Assembly: GCA_963693305.1 (NCBI GenBank)
Contig: OY855906.1
Coordinates: 12,795,602-12,859,601 of the forward strand
Origin: Meandrina meandrites
Taxonomy: Eukaryota > Cnidaria > Anthozoa > Scleractinia > Meandrinidae
DNA length: 64,000 bases
Reading direction: 5' to 3'
Below the pieces are notes generated by a model. That model was not told the origin of the DNA and did not search any database. It saw only the letters and a list, made by a program, of their open reading frames with translations. A program made the position numbers and the translations under genes. Positions 11,213 to 23,803 of this stretch are shown piece by piece (the first letter of the stretch is position 1; each line of letters starts with the position of its first letter).

Positions 11213-12740
11213 AGGGTGGAAGGAGAGATTCCAAGAGTGTTGTAAACTGGGAAAAATAAGAAAACATCCTGAGCATTGCATACCTGTTTAAAGGGATAAA
11301 GCACAAAGAAACTCAAACCACTGAAGAAGGGAAATGAAATAAATGGGAAGGTCAGATTCCCTGTCCCCGGCCCCCACTTCCCTTTCCAAAATAGATTAGC
11401 ATAGGGGTGGCTGGGAGAAAAAGTAAATTGGAGGTTATTTGCATTTATTCAATTGACAGGTGATGGCTATCAACCAAATCCCCTGCCATTCAGTCTGAAA
11501 TCACTGAAGGGGTAAAAATAGGTGGGTGGGTGTGTTTGTTTAATAGAGGAAGGTTGCTAAATTGAGGAAATGGATAAAAAGTTGTTTGCAGCCATTCGTA
11601 GATTACCTTTTAAACAATTTCAATTTTTTTGAAAAGAAACATTGTTTAAAATAGTGTAAAGAAGTAGTGTTCCTGTATTTCAAAGCCAATAAATGGCAAA
11701 ACATTGCCTTTGAACTGATTGAATTGCTGAATGAAACCTCTGCAGTTAAGACCACTGTATTTATAAACAGAGTCAAGAATATAATTTTTGCCAAATTTAT
11801 AATTATGCAATGAATTATTTTTGGACTTCTTACCAAAGCATTTTAGTAACTAATTGACCAATACAGTTACATATTGGCTTGCTTTATTTTTTTCTATTTT
11901 TTTAGTTTTCAATAGGTTACATGTACTTAATATGGTCTTATCCACTTTCCACATTGATTAATTTTTTTATTCTTTTTTTAACTTGACATCTGCTTGGCTA
12001 TATGCATGTCTGTGGTATTTGTAGTTACTATACAGTGGCCCATGTGTACAAATATCATTTTTGAATTCATTATCCCTTCAGCTTGAGTTAGAAAAAGATA
12101 CGTTTTATAATTTTGCAAAAAGGAAAAACATTGGGGAATAATTTTTGAACTTACAGAGATTTATTTTAGTTTTATTTTCTACTAAATTTTCCTTACTTTG
12201 ACGATGCGGTTTGTTAAAATGAATGAATTATTGACAAATTTATGCAGAAGTTAAGACTGGTGATTTTACTCTGCTGTACAATTAATCGGTTAGGGAAGGG
12301 CATGTTTTTCAGTTCTGAAGTCTCACATCTCCAATGCATCAAAGAGATTTAGTTTGATATAAATTATACTAAATTCTCCTTTCTTTGGATCGCAGAAAAT
12401 AAAATAGTAGAAGTAATTCTCAATTTTCTGGGTTGTTAAGGAGCTCTATAGGGGAATTCCAAAGCTATAAAACTCGAATAGCCAAAATCTGCATCAAAGT
12501 GATTTAGTTCGTATTTGTACTAAATTCTCATTACCTTATTTTTATTAATTATTTATGAATGCAGAAATCATTTCACTGTGTTTGTGATTAGGTTAATGGG
12601 CGTGGGGGCATTTTGTTTTTCAACAGTGCAATGGCTGAATAAGGAAATAGTTTTTTCTTCATTCTCACTATTTTGTATAACTTTTGCCGAGGAAAAAAAA
12701 TTAATTGCAAGGCTGGTACTACGGCAGAAGGGCAAAATTT
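11213..12740. other. AT-rich intergenic DNA; nothing supported
   Basis: No gene, transposon terminus or RNA gene was recognised. Short open frames (11603-11836 minus, 12578-12799 plus) are explained by AT-rich composition. Confidence 0.5.
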
Positions 12741-12743
12741 ATT

Positions 12744-12790
12744 ATTGGCAAATATTTCAACTAGCAGAGCTAGTCTTCTTCAGGGCCAGT
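12744..12790 (-). ncRNA. Hammerhead-ribozyme-like motif (candidate)
   Basis: On the minus strand the order is CTGAAGA, then a 7-bp stem with a 3-nt loop (GACTAGC TCT GCTAGTT, one G-T pair), then GAAA. This matches the CUGANGA - stem II - GAAA core of hammerhead ribozymes. Downstream, TATT and AATA could form a short stem III, but the expected UH cleavage dinucleotide is not clean. Hammerheads occur in Penelope-like elements and retrozymes, and a Penelope-like relic lies at 26.9 kb. Activity is not established. Confidence 0.35.
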
Positions 12791-12799
12791 ACAATGTGA

Positions 12800-13830
12800 A
12801 ACTGAAAGGATGTGTTTAAATAAAATTGGTAATTTATAAATTGTCTCGTTTCGGATGTATTTTGGTAAATTTTCTTGATCGTCTAAATATGGGCCACTGT
12901 ACAGTTTATAATATAGGTATAAGAGAATCACTGCTAAAATATACAATGTCTGTTTTAAAATACTCTGGACACAAAGGCGCATTAAAGGTTCTATTTGAGG
13001 GTGTATTCCCTAGATTTGCATACAAATTATGCTCTATTCACATTTGCAGATTGTCTGGAAATAATGAAAAAATCTTAACTTCATTGCAGATTTAAAATTA
13101 CCAACAAACTAAAATTTTGCATTTATTCTCGAGTCAATCTTTTATGATCCCATTTGTGCGTCTTTGTGTTTAATACCTCGTGTTCACTGCTGTATTTGTA
13201 AAGTACAAAACGTCGGTAGTTGCTCAGTTTAAAAGGTTTTTTCTCGGATGATTATTTTGAGGCAATTTTGAAACGTCAGAATTATTATTGTCAGATTGAA
13301 TTTAATTTATTTGTGCGCGCGTTTTTCTCTTTTAAATTAGCATTTCTTTGCACGCTTATATCTTCTCGCCGAGGTTTTGTTTATTGTCAAGGAGTAACAA
13401 TGAAAAATAAAACGCAACATGCAAATTCTAAACGCATGGAGTTAAATCTTTTGACGGTCACAAAATTGTTTTCGTTTTCGCATCAAAGCAGTGTATTTTT
13501 CGGCGATAATTTTTTTCAGTGCAGCCTTGGAGTTCACGATGTTATGCATTTTACGCGGGAAGACCAAGTCTTGCGTCACGCTTTTGTAAAGGCCCGCGTA
13601 CTGTCACATTTTAGAACGTGGCAAAATTTGAATACGGGAAGAAAAATTATTTGAACACTCGACTTCCTGAGCAACTACATGTAAGTACAGGTTGTACCTT
13701 GTAAATACTTCAGTGAAAACGCGCAAAGGTATACTGAGAGTTTTAAGGCAGACATTGTTTATAATTGTGGTGGGCTTCTTGAAAGCAGAACTTGGTTTGT
13801 GATCCTGTTATAAAGTGTAATTTGTCATGC
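12800..13830. other. Intergenic with one unexplained open frame
   Basis: A 144-codon open frame (13220-13654, plus strand) is longer than its neighbours but has no recognisable domain, no clear splice context and composition like the flanks. It is left unannotated as a gene. Nothing else was recognised. Confidence 0.4.
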
Positions 13831-13835
13831 AACTA

Positions 13836-14085
13836 CTCTCGCAATTCTCTTAAAAGCGGCGTGACAGGTGCGTTACGTGAAACATTACGTCGTGTAGCAT
13901 ACCGCGAGACGGACAAAATCCTTGAGACACTTCGTTGCAGCGGTTGAAGAAAGTTGGAAGTGAGTTCTACTTTCTGCAGCCGTTGAAGCGAATTGTTATG
14001 CAAGGTTTGACCGTTGCGCGGTGTGTTACACGAAATTGTTTCAGTTAACTTGTCACGCCGTTTTTGAGAAGATTGCGGGATATGT
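13836..14085. mobile_element. Foldback/MITE-like imperfect palindrome
   Basis: The left arm (CGCAATTCTCTTAAAAGCGG, CGTGACA, GTGTAGCATACCGCG, GTTGCAGCGGTTGAAG) is matched by the complement of the right arm (CGCAATCTTCTCAAAAACGG, CGTGACA, GTGTAACACACCGCG, GGCTGCAGAAAG). Each arm is about 120 bp with scattered mismatches and almost no loop. The minus-strand frame 13833-14102 follows the palindrome and is not a gene. Confidence 0.7.
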
Positions 14086-14869
14086 TGCGTGACAGATAAC
14101 ACTGTATAGCAGGACTTGGTATGAACACGAGTGTTTACCTGCTTAGCACATGGTGGATTGCTGGAAAAAATGAGAACACAAAAACTGCCTCTTTGTCTCT
14201 TTATTTGCGTTTCATTGTGTTAAAAAAAAATAAAATAAAAAATCTAGCCGATCCTGCCCCTGCGTATGAGTTGTTTTCACTCTGCTCTGACATGAAGTGT
14301 TTCTTCTGTTCCTCTTTAATATTCCAACTTTGGAATCCCGGTTTGTTTATCTGATCCACCATGTTTGATGACGACACTTGACGCACTTTAATGATATGGC
14401 CGTTTGCTCCCAAGTGGAGATGGCATAATGAGGGGAGGTGAGAGTTTGCTCTCCATGCCTCCTCGGTTTCACTTAACCACGTCATAATACCACACATTTA
14501 ATTTTGGAATATTCATTAGCTTTGAGAGACTCAAGTAATATGCGAAAAATTAATGCCAAAATGATAAAATTTCAGAAGTTTGTTTTTAACTAATGTATCT
14601 GGAATTTCCGTCGAAAGGACAGGAAAAACCGAAATGCTAAAATTCAAATCATGTGCAGTACATTTCCATGAATGCCAAGAAAAGAATCGAACGCAGAAAA
14701 CCACTAATCTGACTCCCGACCAAACCTCCTGCCGACTGTCATCCCACAAACTTCACCAAAAGAACACAAGTCATTTGAAACTCTCCCGTCAAAGCTGATA
14801 CAAGTTTAGGAATTTTCTTTCGCCTATGTTTAAATAAGAGGAAAATAATTTTGTGGTATTTAAAGCGAA

Positions 14870-15880
14870 TAATTAATCCGAAAGCAAATGGGCGATTTTT
14901 GTCCGTCTGCGTGACCAAAAATTGCGTCAATCTTATTTTGATTAGTTATTTTGATCACTGCTTGTAAGAATCGAAGTATATTTCGAAAGAAATCGCAGTA
15001 TAAATGTTTTGCGCGCAAATTTCAAGCTGAGAGCAAATCTTAATTATTCAAGATTCGAATGAAAATGCAAACACGATGGAATTTTGAAATTTGGTTTTGA
15101 ATATCATTAAACAACGAAGCATACTCGGGAACTCGGGGCAGGTAGTCGGGGCGAGACGAGGTAAACCGAGCGGCAAAATCGGCGCGAAGAATATTTCGCG
15201 CCGATCTTACCGCTCGGTTTACATCGTCTCGCCCGACTAACTGCCGATAAGTTCCCGAGGATGACAGCGAAGTTAAACAAGTGTTGCAAATTAATCAAGA
15301 TAAAAGTTTTCTTCGTTTGAATTTGTTTCGGAACTCAATGTAAAATATTCGCCTATGTAATTTGAAAAAATCGAATTACATTTCGAGAGTTGTAGAATAT
15401 AAATTTAAACGAATACAAGATTAATGGCTTGTTTTGAGGTTTAAATAAAAATGCGAAAGCAAACGGGCGATTTTTGTCCGTCTGCATGACCTAGAGCTGC
15501 GTAGAACTTATTTTGATAGTTGCTATTTTGATAAAATAGTTGCGTAAAGGAATCGAAGTATTGTTTAAAAGAAATCGCAGTTTAAATGTTTTGCGCGCAA
15601 ATTTCAAGCAGAGAATTTTGAGTAAATCTTAATTAAATAGTCCAGATTAAGATGGAATTTTGAAAATTACTTGTGTGTTATTGTAATTTGTAAATTTGGT
15701 TTTGAATAGCACTGAACAAACAAGCATACGCGGGAACTCAGGGCAGCTAGTCGGGGAGGGACGAAGTAAGTCGCGCCGATCTTGCCGCTCGGTTTACATC
15801 GGCTCGCCCCGACTAACTGCCGATAAGTTCCCGAGGATGACAACCAAGTTAATCAAGCATTAGAAATAAGTGGGGAAAAA
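14870..15880. repeat. Two tandem copies of a palindrome-bearing repeat
   Basis: Copy 1 (about 14875-15310) and copy 2 (about 15445-15880) share GGGCGATTTTTGTCCGTCTG, TTTTGCGCGCAAATTTCAAG and a terminal palindrome. In copy 1 the palindrome is nearly complete (15121-15260, centred near TTCGCG): CGGGAACT, GGGGCAGGTAGTCGGG and GGTAAACCGAGCGGCAA pair with CGCTCGGTTTACATCG, CCCGACTAACTGCC and GTTCCCGAG. In copy 2 (15728-15836) the left arm has lost about 40 bp. This looks like a duplicated non-autonomous transposon. Confidence 0.7.
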
Positions 15881-16317
15881 AGCTAATTTCGTTTTGGAAG
15901 TCAACATAAAAATTCGACTGTGAAATAAAAAAATATATATATACACGAATTATATTTGGCGATAAAAGAGTTTTGGAATACAAGATAGAGAATTAGCCTG
16001 CGAAATCAGAATTGAATTATATACTAAGTCTTGTTTTGGAACTCGAGATGAACAATTGGCCTAAGAAATATCACGTCGAGTGAAATAATATTAGATCAAA
16101 ATTTTCGCGGTTTTACTTAAAAATTCGGAAGACAAGATAAACAATTAGCCTACCAAATAAAACTCGAATTATAAATTTTGGCAGTCTGGAGGAACAATTT
16201 GCGTGTACGTTTCAAAATTTTATTATTGAAAATGGAAAAATATATTAAATAAAATAGTCTAAATTTCCGAAAACTTCCTTATTAATCAGTCTAGCCTCCT
16301 TCGCAGCCGTCACGCTG

Positions 16318-16420
16318 GATCGTCACGCAACGCTCCTGGGGAGAAGCGTTGCGTGACGACTCACATACCAGATGCGCGGGAGACTTCAGATTAACTACTT
16401 TTTAGTTAATCTGAAGAGGA
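16318..16420. repeat. Two adjacent hairpins (foldback fragments)
   Basis: CGTCACGCAACGCT pairs with AGCGTTGCGTGACG across a 10-nt loop (16321-16360), a perfect 14-bp stem. Next to it CTTCAGATTAACTA pairs with TAGTTAATCTGAAG (16384-16419). Both are probably termini of dispersed non-autonomous elements. Confidence 0.65.
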
Positions 16421-16429
16421 AATAAGCTG

Positions 16430-19300
16430 TTATTTCGAATAATCGTCATTTCTCTTTTTAACTCGGAAAAGAAAAAGAAAGAAAATTCTTTAACAGGTAT
16501 CAGCTCGTTCAGAAGGATCCCAGATGACTATCAGCCCAATCTAGTGTCCTTTGTGAAAATCCAGTCAAGCCAGATTAACGGCATTCCTTGTTCTAAACTA
16601 GCCCCAACATCCAGGAAATGTACCAACCATGATCTGCACTAAAGCACTACTGTTTTACGTCCTCGACAACGGAAGATTTCCAGATACATTGATTGAAAAC
16701 AAACGTCTTTGAAAGCCAATTGGAAAAAGGTGTGGCATTATGACGTCGTTAAGTAAAGCCGAAAAGACATGAAAAGAAAACTCTCACCTCCCCTCACGAT
16801 GCCTTCTTCACTTGAGAGCAAAAGACCAAATCATCAAAGTGGCCAAGTGCCTCCATCAAAAATGAACGGATCAGATAAACTCACCAGGATTTCTCAGTTG
16901 GAATATTGCAGAGAAACGTCAGAAACACCGGCCTCAGAGCAAGAGTTTCCACAACTCTGCAGGGACGTTGATCGGCTAGATGAAAATCTGACCATTTGTA
17001 AAGTGTGCGGGTGTGTGGGCCATCTCAGTTCTGAAAATAATCTAAAAAATACTAAGTAGAAAAAAAATTACAAAATCCACCAAAAGAAACTAAACAAGCT
17101 CATTAGCACAGTAAAAACGGAAAAGGAAAATTCCTACCCCACTTATGCCCCTAAACTACCTTATTAAAGTAGCTCTGTGATTGGAATAATAGTAAGATAA
17201 CAGTACTAAAGCCTACTTACTAAGCTATAAGACACTTTGAGGGGTCAGACGTACGATTGCAAACCAGTAATGTTTTTGTGAAAAAAAAAAAAAAAATGTC
17301 CTTCGACAGCACTAAAAAAGGCAATACCTAAGATTCCCTGAGATGATACGACCCTTGTTTAGAAATGCTACATAATTAAAGATCCTAAAGGAGAGAAATA
17401 TCTCTTTAGTTACTTACTAAGTTACTGCGAGACTTATATGTAACATGAACTTGGCAAAGTCCACTAGATTCAAAGGGATATTTCTATACCCAGGAACTTG
17501 CTCTGTCTATTCCCGATCAAATGTGAAAATACTGAATTAATTAGGAATTGAAAACTTCTGTACTAATGAGCTTGTTGCGACACCTTCAAACAAAGGAGGC
17601 AAAAAAAATAACAGTTAAAAAGAACCTAAGTTAGGAATTTGTCATTTGCAATTGATTGGGTAGGAAATGTTAAATTTGCACGAAAGTAAATAAATTGAAT
17701 TTGCAATTGATTTTGGTTAATCATACCAAAATTGACTTAAATTTGAAAGGTTTTATAATAGCTAAAGCAGTTTTAGAAAGCCTCCTTTGTAAAAGGTGAA
17801 AAGAAATAATATTGTAGTCTCAAGTACCATCATACTATTTATGTAATGCGAAAAATATCCCTTGAAACTTTTGCATTGAAAAAAAAATTACTGAATAACA
17901 ATGCAGCCCCAGCCAAGAAAGAAGCAATCAGTGAGAGGTGAATTAGCCAACAAAGTTAATATAAAGTTCGAAAAGATGAAATAAAGGCCTAGAGCATGAT
18001 CTACATTGAAACTACAATGTATCTTACCTTGTAAAATTAACAAGATATTTTCTTCCTATTGAGCAGCTACTCTAATTTGGATTATACCAATGACTTTCTT
18101 TTATAAAAGCATGAAACGTTTTTCAAGGCAGGCAAAGTAAATTGGCATTCTGGCAACCTTATTGAAATCCCAAAACCAGAAAAAGATTAATGTTTTTTGC
18201 TTAAATTAATTTTAAGTGACCCAGGGGCAGTTGGTGGCGGAAGACGAAAGTTAAAATGATGGTAAAGATGCAAACAAACGTTTGCAAGAGAAAACATGCA
18301 CCTCTTCCATTTTCTCTTTCAATCTTTCATTCACACCCTCTCCCATCATTTCAACATTCGTTTACCCCCATTATCTGCCAAGTGTCTCTAAGAACGCTAC
18401 GAATTGAGACAAAAAAAATATGATTGTATCAATGTAAATGTCAGAATATAATTTGAAACTGCTCAACAGGGACAATGTGAGGAGAACAAAATTTTGAACT
18501 GAGTTTTCATAAGCAAATAAGTGGCTTTCATTGTTTGGAATTTGAAATAACCCTTATAGTCTTGAAAACAACAGTAAGAAAATTTGAGTGCTTATTCAAG
18601 TGTACACAATAATTTTTGGACACAAAAATATGTAAAATATGTATTTAAATAAATAAACTAAGCAGATTTTAAAAGTATTTTCAATTAATGTTTTAGTTTT
18701 GGATTTGAGAAAATTCAATGGTCCTAGAACAATGCAACAGTAATGTGTACATCAAAATGTCTGTACACATAAAAATAGACAATTATAAAACAAAAAAATT
18801 AATTTATATTTTTTAACCAATGAAGTAGATTTTAGCTGAGCACCTCTGAGTCTTTTTTCTTGTTAAAATGGTGTCTTTTTTGAAAACAAAAGTTTCAGTC
18901 TTGTGAAAGGCAAAAAATGTATAAGCACACAAGAAGCGAAAATAAAAGGTTATTTCTAATTGAAACAAATTCTAGAACAGTCTCAATAATTTAAATTTGG
19001 CAATGATTGCTTTTGGCAAGACAACCCCAAAGACTGAGATCTGTTAATTTTACTAAGAAAATGAAGACTGATATTATGAATCAAAAAGATAGTTTTGGTT
19101 TCAAAATAGATTATTTGTGTAAAATGTGACAAAAGATACTGATCGGAAGAAATTTGTAAGCAAGCCACTTATTTGCAAATGAGTGGCACACACACCACAC
19201 ACCTGCCATCGCAACACTCTGTTTATATTAGTAGCTACATGTGCATCAAAGCAATTTAAATTAAATGAGTTTTTTCATGCTTTTTAGCCCCTTTCTGGTA
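16430..19300. other. AT-rich intergenic DNA; no supported gene
   Basis: The 96-codon frame 16769-17059 (plus) is lysine/serine-rich with one CxxC...C...H-like patch near its end, but has no homology I recognise and no splice context. The rest is AT-rich without transposon termini. Confidence 0.45.
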
Positions 19301-19307
19301 AGTTAAG

Positions 19308-19555
19308 TCAGGTTGGTTGGTTGGTTGGTTAGTAGGTTGGTTGGTTGGTAGGTAGTTGGGTAGGTAGGTAGGTAGGTAGGTAGGTAGGTAGGTAGGTAGG
19401 TAGGTAGGTAGGTAGGTAGGTAGGTAGGTAGGTAGGTAGGTAGGTAGGTAGGTAGGTAGGCAGGCAGGCAGGCAGGTAGGCAGGTAGGTAGGTAGGACAA
19501 GGTGGGTGGTTAGGTAGGTAGGTAGGTAGGTAGATAGGTAGGTAGGTAGGTAGGT

Positions 19556-19586
<31 letters not shown>

Positions 19587-19793
19587 TAGGTAGGTAGGTA
19601 GGTAGGTAGGTAGGTAGGTAGGTAGGTAGGTAGGTAGGTAGGTAGGTAGGTAGGTAGGTAGGTGGGTGGGTGGGTGGGTAGGAAGGTAGGTAGGTGGGTT
19701 GGTTGGTTGGTCGGTTAGTTGGTTGGTTGGTCAGTCGGTCAGTTGGTCGGAAGGTAGGTAGGTAGGTAGGTAAGTAGGTAGGTAGGTAGGTAC
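19308..19793. repeat. Tetranucleotide microsatellite (GGTA/GGTT/GGCA)n
   Basis: About 480 bp of near-continuous 4-bp repeats. The core is GGTA, with blocks of GGTT at both ends and blocks of GGCA and GGTG inside. The LPTY-type minus-strand peptide at 19303-19500 is a translation artefact of this repeat. Confidence 0.97.
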
Positions 19794-19799
19794 GTTGGC

Positions 19800-21596
19800 T
19801 GCTTTTCCCAATTTCCTTAACGACCCAAATAACAACTGAAAGAAGCCTACAGAATCTGTATCACTTTGTGCACATGCAACTATGTAATAAACAGTCGAAG
19901 TATTGATGTTATATTGTAAAACAAATGTTTACCATGAGTAATCAAAGAATTTTGTTCAAGTTGGTGCAAAGGAGCATCACTGAGTGATGTAGTTATAATT
20001 TTTTAAATTTTTGTAATGAAGAAATGCAAATAATTATTCTTAATGCTTCACTTCATGGTAAACACTTGTCAATGTACAGTCTTTTCATATAATATCACCT
20101 TGACATATAATACACATTTAGTGCAGCTTAAGTTTAAGTTCTTGCATGGTCATCCAAGGCTTGCTGTTCATCCTCCGTCCTCCCTCCTCCATCCTCTGTC
20201 CTCCGTCCTCTGTCCTCTGTCCTCTGCCCTCTGTCTTCTGTCTTCTGTCCTCTGTACTCCTCCCTCTCCTCCTCTCTCCTGGGTCCTGGGATCTCCTTGG
20301 TCCTCTGTCCTTGATCCTCTCTGCTGGATCCACAGTCTGTTCACCCCTCCATTCTCCACCAACAAGCCTGCAAAACCAATAATTAACACGTATGGTAAGT
20401 ATTTTTACCTGGGCCCAAACCTTGAAATGCTGTGCATACAAATAAAAAAATCTTGGATAGATAGATTGAGGGATAGATGGAGTAATGAACAGACCAATCA
20501 AACGACCGACTAACCCACAGACAAACCGACCCAGCCAAGCGAGTGGCAAAAAACACGGTACTTCTGCACTAAATGACATGAATGATAGCATCGGCATCAA
20601 AAAGTGTTCTCAAACAAGCACATAAATAACGCATGAAAAATGCAACTTCCAAGCCAGTGGTAAATAAAACATACATTTAACCCATTAACAGACTGCAGAA
20701 GACAAACTCAACCTTCAATAATTTATATGGAACCACTCAGTTGTGTAGTAATGCAAAGAATAACAATCTTGTGAACGAAATTCTGAAGAACAAGATTTTC
20801 AATTCAAAAAATGGCAGTCAACTGCTTTAATTTTTCCATTAACTCTGGTTAACCATAATGCACTGTGCACATGAAATTTGCCAATTTTAATAACAGTAAA
20901 TCAAATTCCTAGTGTACCTTGTTAACAAGTTATCATCAAATGTTTCTTAATCAACAATAATCCTTCTATACGGCTGAAAATTTGTTCAGTTTTTGAGTTT
21001 TTTTTCTCTATGATTTAAATTAAAATCAAAGGGCCCTATATGGCTATATACAGTAGCTATGTGCCTATGCTGTTTATTATTATTTTTTGCACTGAACTCT
21101 GAAAATGAATAATAAAACAAGGATATACCAAACCGCAACACAGTCAAGCCTGCGTTGCAGACAGAAGCTTGTTCTGGCATCCAGCAGGTTTATTGTGGAA
21201 GATCTATTTCGATTGAGAATACAAAATGTGTTGACAGACCTAATGCAACTCCCATAGTTTCGGTGTTTTTGGTATGACATTTGCCAAATTGCTATACTCT
21301 GAAAATTTGGTCTTCCAAACAATTTTCCTTCACACTATCATCTTAAGGGCACTATAAGCATGTATATAGAGCCGTTTAAGAGAGAATGTGTGATTCAAGC
21401 ATTTTGAGTTTATTTTTGGAATCAGTAAAACTATAGCAAGATTTGGGCAGATAAGAATAATGATGCTTCTTATGACATGTGTGCGAGGTGCAAGCAATTT
21501 CCAACCTGTATAATCAAATTTTAATAACACTCTGCTCTCTATTGATTTGTTTCTTCTAATTCTTTAGCGTAATCGTTGTATAGGCTCTTCTCAAAC

Positions 21597-21629
<33 letters not shown>

Positions 21630-21720
21630 GTCATAACCGCGAACAAGGTTTGGATACCCTGTCTTAATTGGCATAGATTTTTATGATTTTATTTCTCCTA
21701 CTCCTTAGTTTTTGTTGATT
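19800..21720. other. Intergenic; heptamer array inside, no gene
   Basis: Apart from the CCTCTGT array (20158-20335) this is unremarkable AT-rich DNA. The long frames on both strands at 20043-20600 are produced by the array. Confidence 0.5.
20158..20335. repeat. Pyrimidine-rich heptanucleotide array (CCTCTGT)n
   Basis: About 25 units of CCTCTGT and close variants (CCTCCGT, CTTCTGT, CCTCTCC), with strong purine/pyrimidine strand asymmetry. Confidence 0.9.
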
Positions 21721-21721
21721 T

Positions 21722-21880
21722 TGAAGATATATCAAACACTTAGACAGTGTTTCGTCGGCTATCCAAACACCTCAAATCTCATCAAAAATACTCTGTGCTG
21801 TATTTTCAACTCTCTTCTCAGTAAGTGGATATCATGATGAAACACTGTCTCTCGTGTTTGGTATATTACTTGAAAATTAA
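21722..21880. mobile_element. MITE-like inverted repeat
   Basis: ATATATCAAACACTTAGACA and GTGTTTCGTCGG at 21727-21757 are mirrored by the complement of GATGAAACACTGTCTCTCGT and GTTTGGTATATTAC at 21836-21870. The centre holds AAAATACTCTGTGCTGTATT. There is no coding potential. Confidence 0.6.
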
Positions 21881-21884
21881 ATTC

Positions 21885-23370
21885 TGTTTTTGCATGAATG
21901 ACATAATGGTCAGCGGAAATACAAACCAAAATTTATAATCTGACCAATTTTCCTCCATATACTATACTCCTGGTTTGCACAAAAAGGTGTCCAGTACTAA
22001 TGGTATTCCTTATTTTTTCTCTTCTAGTGCATTTGTCATGCTAAAAATTATGTAAACTTTTTGAAAGCGAAAAGCAGTATTAAATAAAATTTAATTCTTC
22101 TTTATGGGAAAAATGCAGCTAAACCATAACTGTGCTTTGTTAACCTCCTTGTTAATGTATTTGTGGGTAATTATTATACAACAAGTAGCTAAGGCAACAT
22201 AAAAAAAATGAAAATGAATCCTCTGTTTGATCTTGTCTGTCTTGTCTTGGTCTGTTATATTTAGTATGTCATCCTCTTGTCAGGAATGCAGGCCTTTGAA
22301 GATAAAATGCAGTCTTAGTTTGCAGCCTAATGTGCCCAAGGACACAACCACGATTGAGTAGTACCTTAAAATTATTTAACAATATTTATTACATTTAATA
22401 TTTATTAAGTTTCACTTGGGAGCACTAGTGTAGCAGCTCTCCTAAGCTTGTAATTCTACTGGTCCTCTAGTTTAACAGAACTTTGCTATTGTTTTGTGGC
22501 TAGAGGCATTGTTTCTGTTGTTTGTTCTACTGTTCTCTTAAAAGGAGAGTCATACATGTGAGAACCTCAGGAAAATGCATACTCTGTAAAAATGCCTCCC
22601 TTAATTATGCCACCATACCACACTAAAGAATGCTAAACACAGTTTATGGCAGCAAACATGTGCATGGTTTTGTACTTTTACTCTCGGTTAAAACAAACAT
22701 CATCGCTACTACCTCTTCTCTTTAAAACAGTGTTTTTGTATTCACTGGGTGATACCGGTACTGGGGGCCATTTAGTAGTTATGTCACTACACTATGTGTC
22801 ATCCACATAATCTGACTACCGTTGAAAAAGGAAATGATTTCTCACCATTTTGATAACTTCAATTCTTCTGTCTCTCATCCACATTCCATCTTGCTACGGC
22901 GACTGTATGCTAAGTGGGTCTTACATGTTCCAATTGGTTTGGCTTGTAAATGTCTTGGGACTGTTCACTTTCAGGTTCTTATAGATAAAAAAGCAACTTT
23001 TAATTTTGTGATATGTTTAACAAATAGACTCCATTTTGCCACAGATTCTGATCACAGATGACATCAAAATGTGGTAAGAACATAAAAGTGGCCCACAAGC
23101 TGCTAGGCGAGTGGGTCATGGACTGGGTCACCAACAATTTTTCATGTGTTATTTCAAGCATTTTTGGAGATAATTATTTCTTGGAATCAAATTGAAAATT
23201 GCAAACCCAGCAAGAACATGCCAAGGCTCAGGAAACATGCCATTGCACCAGGAAAAGAGCTCCTTGAAAGCCACCTAGGTGAGTGTCATCTCCTACTATT
23301 TATAATTGGTAGAATTCTACTAATATACTCATGCAAACGTAATAATCTGATTGCTTGATCTGCTCATATA
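21885..23370. other. Intergenic; nothing supported
   Basis: Short open frames (22822-23061, 23146-23358, plus) have no recognisable features. No terminal repeats or RNA genes were seen. Confidence 0.45.
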
Positions 23371-23375
23371 CTACT

Positions 23376-23803
23376 TAAAGTGCCCATAGCGTCAAAAAAA
23401 TATATATTCCTCAGCTGATTCTACATTTCACCCAATGAACTTCAGGGAAAAAAAATTTCGATTTTGATAAAACACAATTTTTTTATGAGTTTTTAAAAAT
23501 TTCAAAAGTCTGTTTTCTTGAGGTTGACCCCTGCTGATGATCACAAGAATAATGGCTCAAAAAAGACTGAATCTGCATAGACTGATGTTGTTTTCTGGAT
23601 CATTTATGTTGTAACAAAGAGCAGTAACGCACCTTTCCAGCATTTTGAGCTAAATGCAGACTCTGAAGCAAAACTCCCACTTGTTTACAAGCAGCAAATG
23701 GCGGCAAATTTAAAACGTCTTTAAATCAAAATTTTTTTTCGCAGAAGTTCATTGGGTGAAATGTAGAATCAGCCGAGAAAAAAACTGACGTTATGGACAC
23801 TTC
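23376..23803. mobile_element. MITE with terminal inverted repeats of about 60 bp
   Basis: The left end AAAGTGCCCATAGCGTCA and the inner GATTCTACATTTCACCCAAT / GAACTTC are matched by the complement of the right end, TTCATTGGGTGAAATGTAGA / ATCAGCCGAG and TGACGTTATGGACACTT. Arms are separated by about 290 bp of non-coding DNA. Confidence 0.75.

Noticed and set aside
13220..13654. 144-codon open frame on the plus strand
   Set aside because: No domain, splice context or compositional contrast to the flanks; possible chance frame.
16769..17059. 96-codon open frame with Cys/His patch
   Set aside because: Only CxVCGCVGHL-like spacing near the end, which does not complete a zinc knuckle; no other support.
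19303..19500. Leu-Pro-Thr-Tyr repeat peptide
   Set aside because: Translation of the GGTA microsatellite.
20043..20600. Two overlapping 150-160-codon frames on opposite strands
   Set aside because: Generated by the CCTCTGT heptamer array, which lacks stops in several frames.
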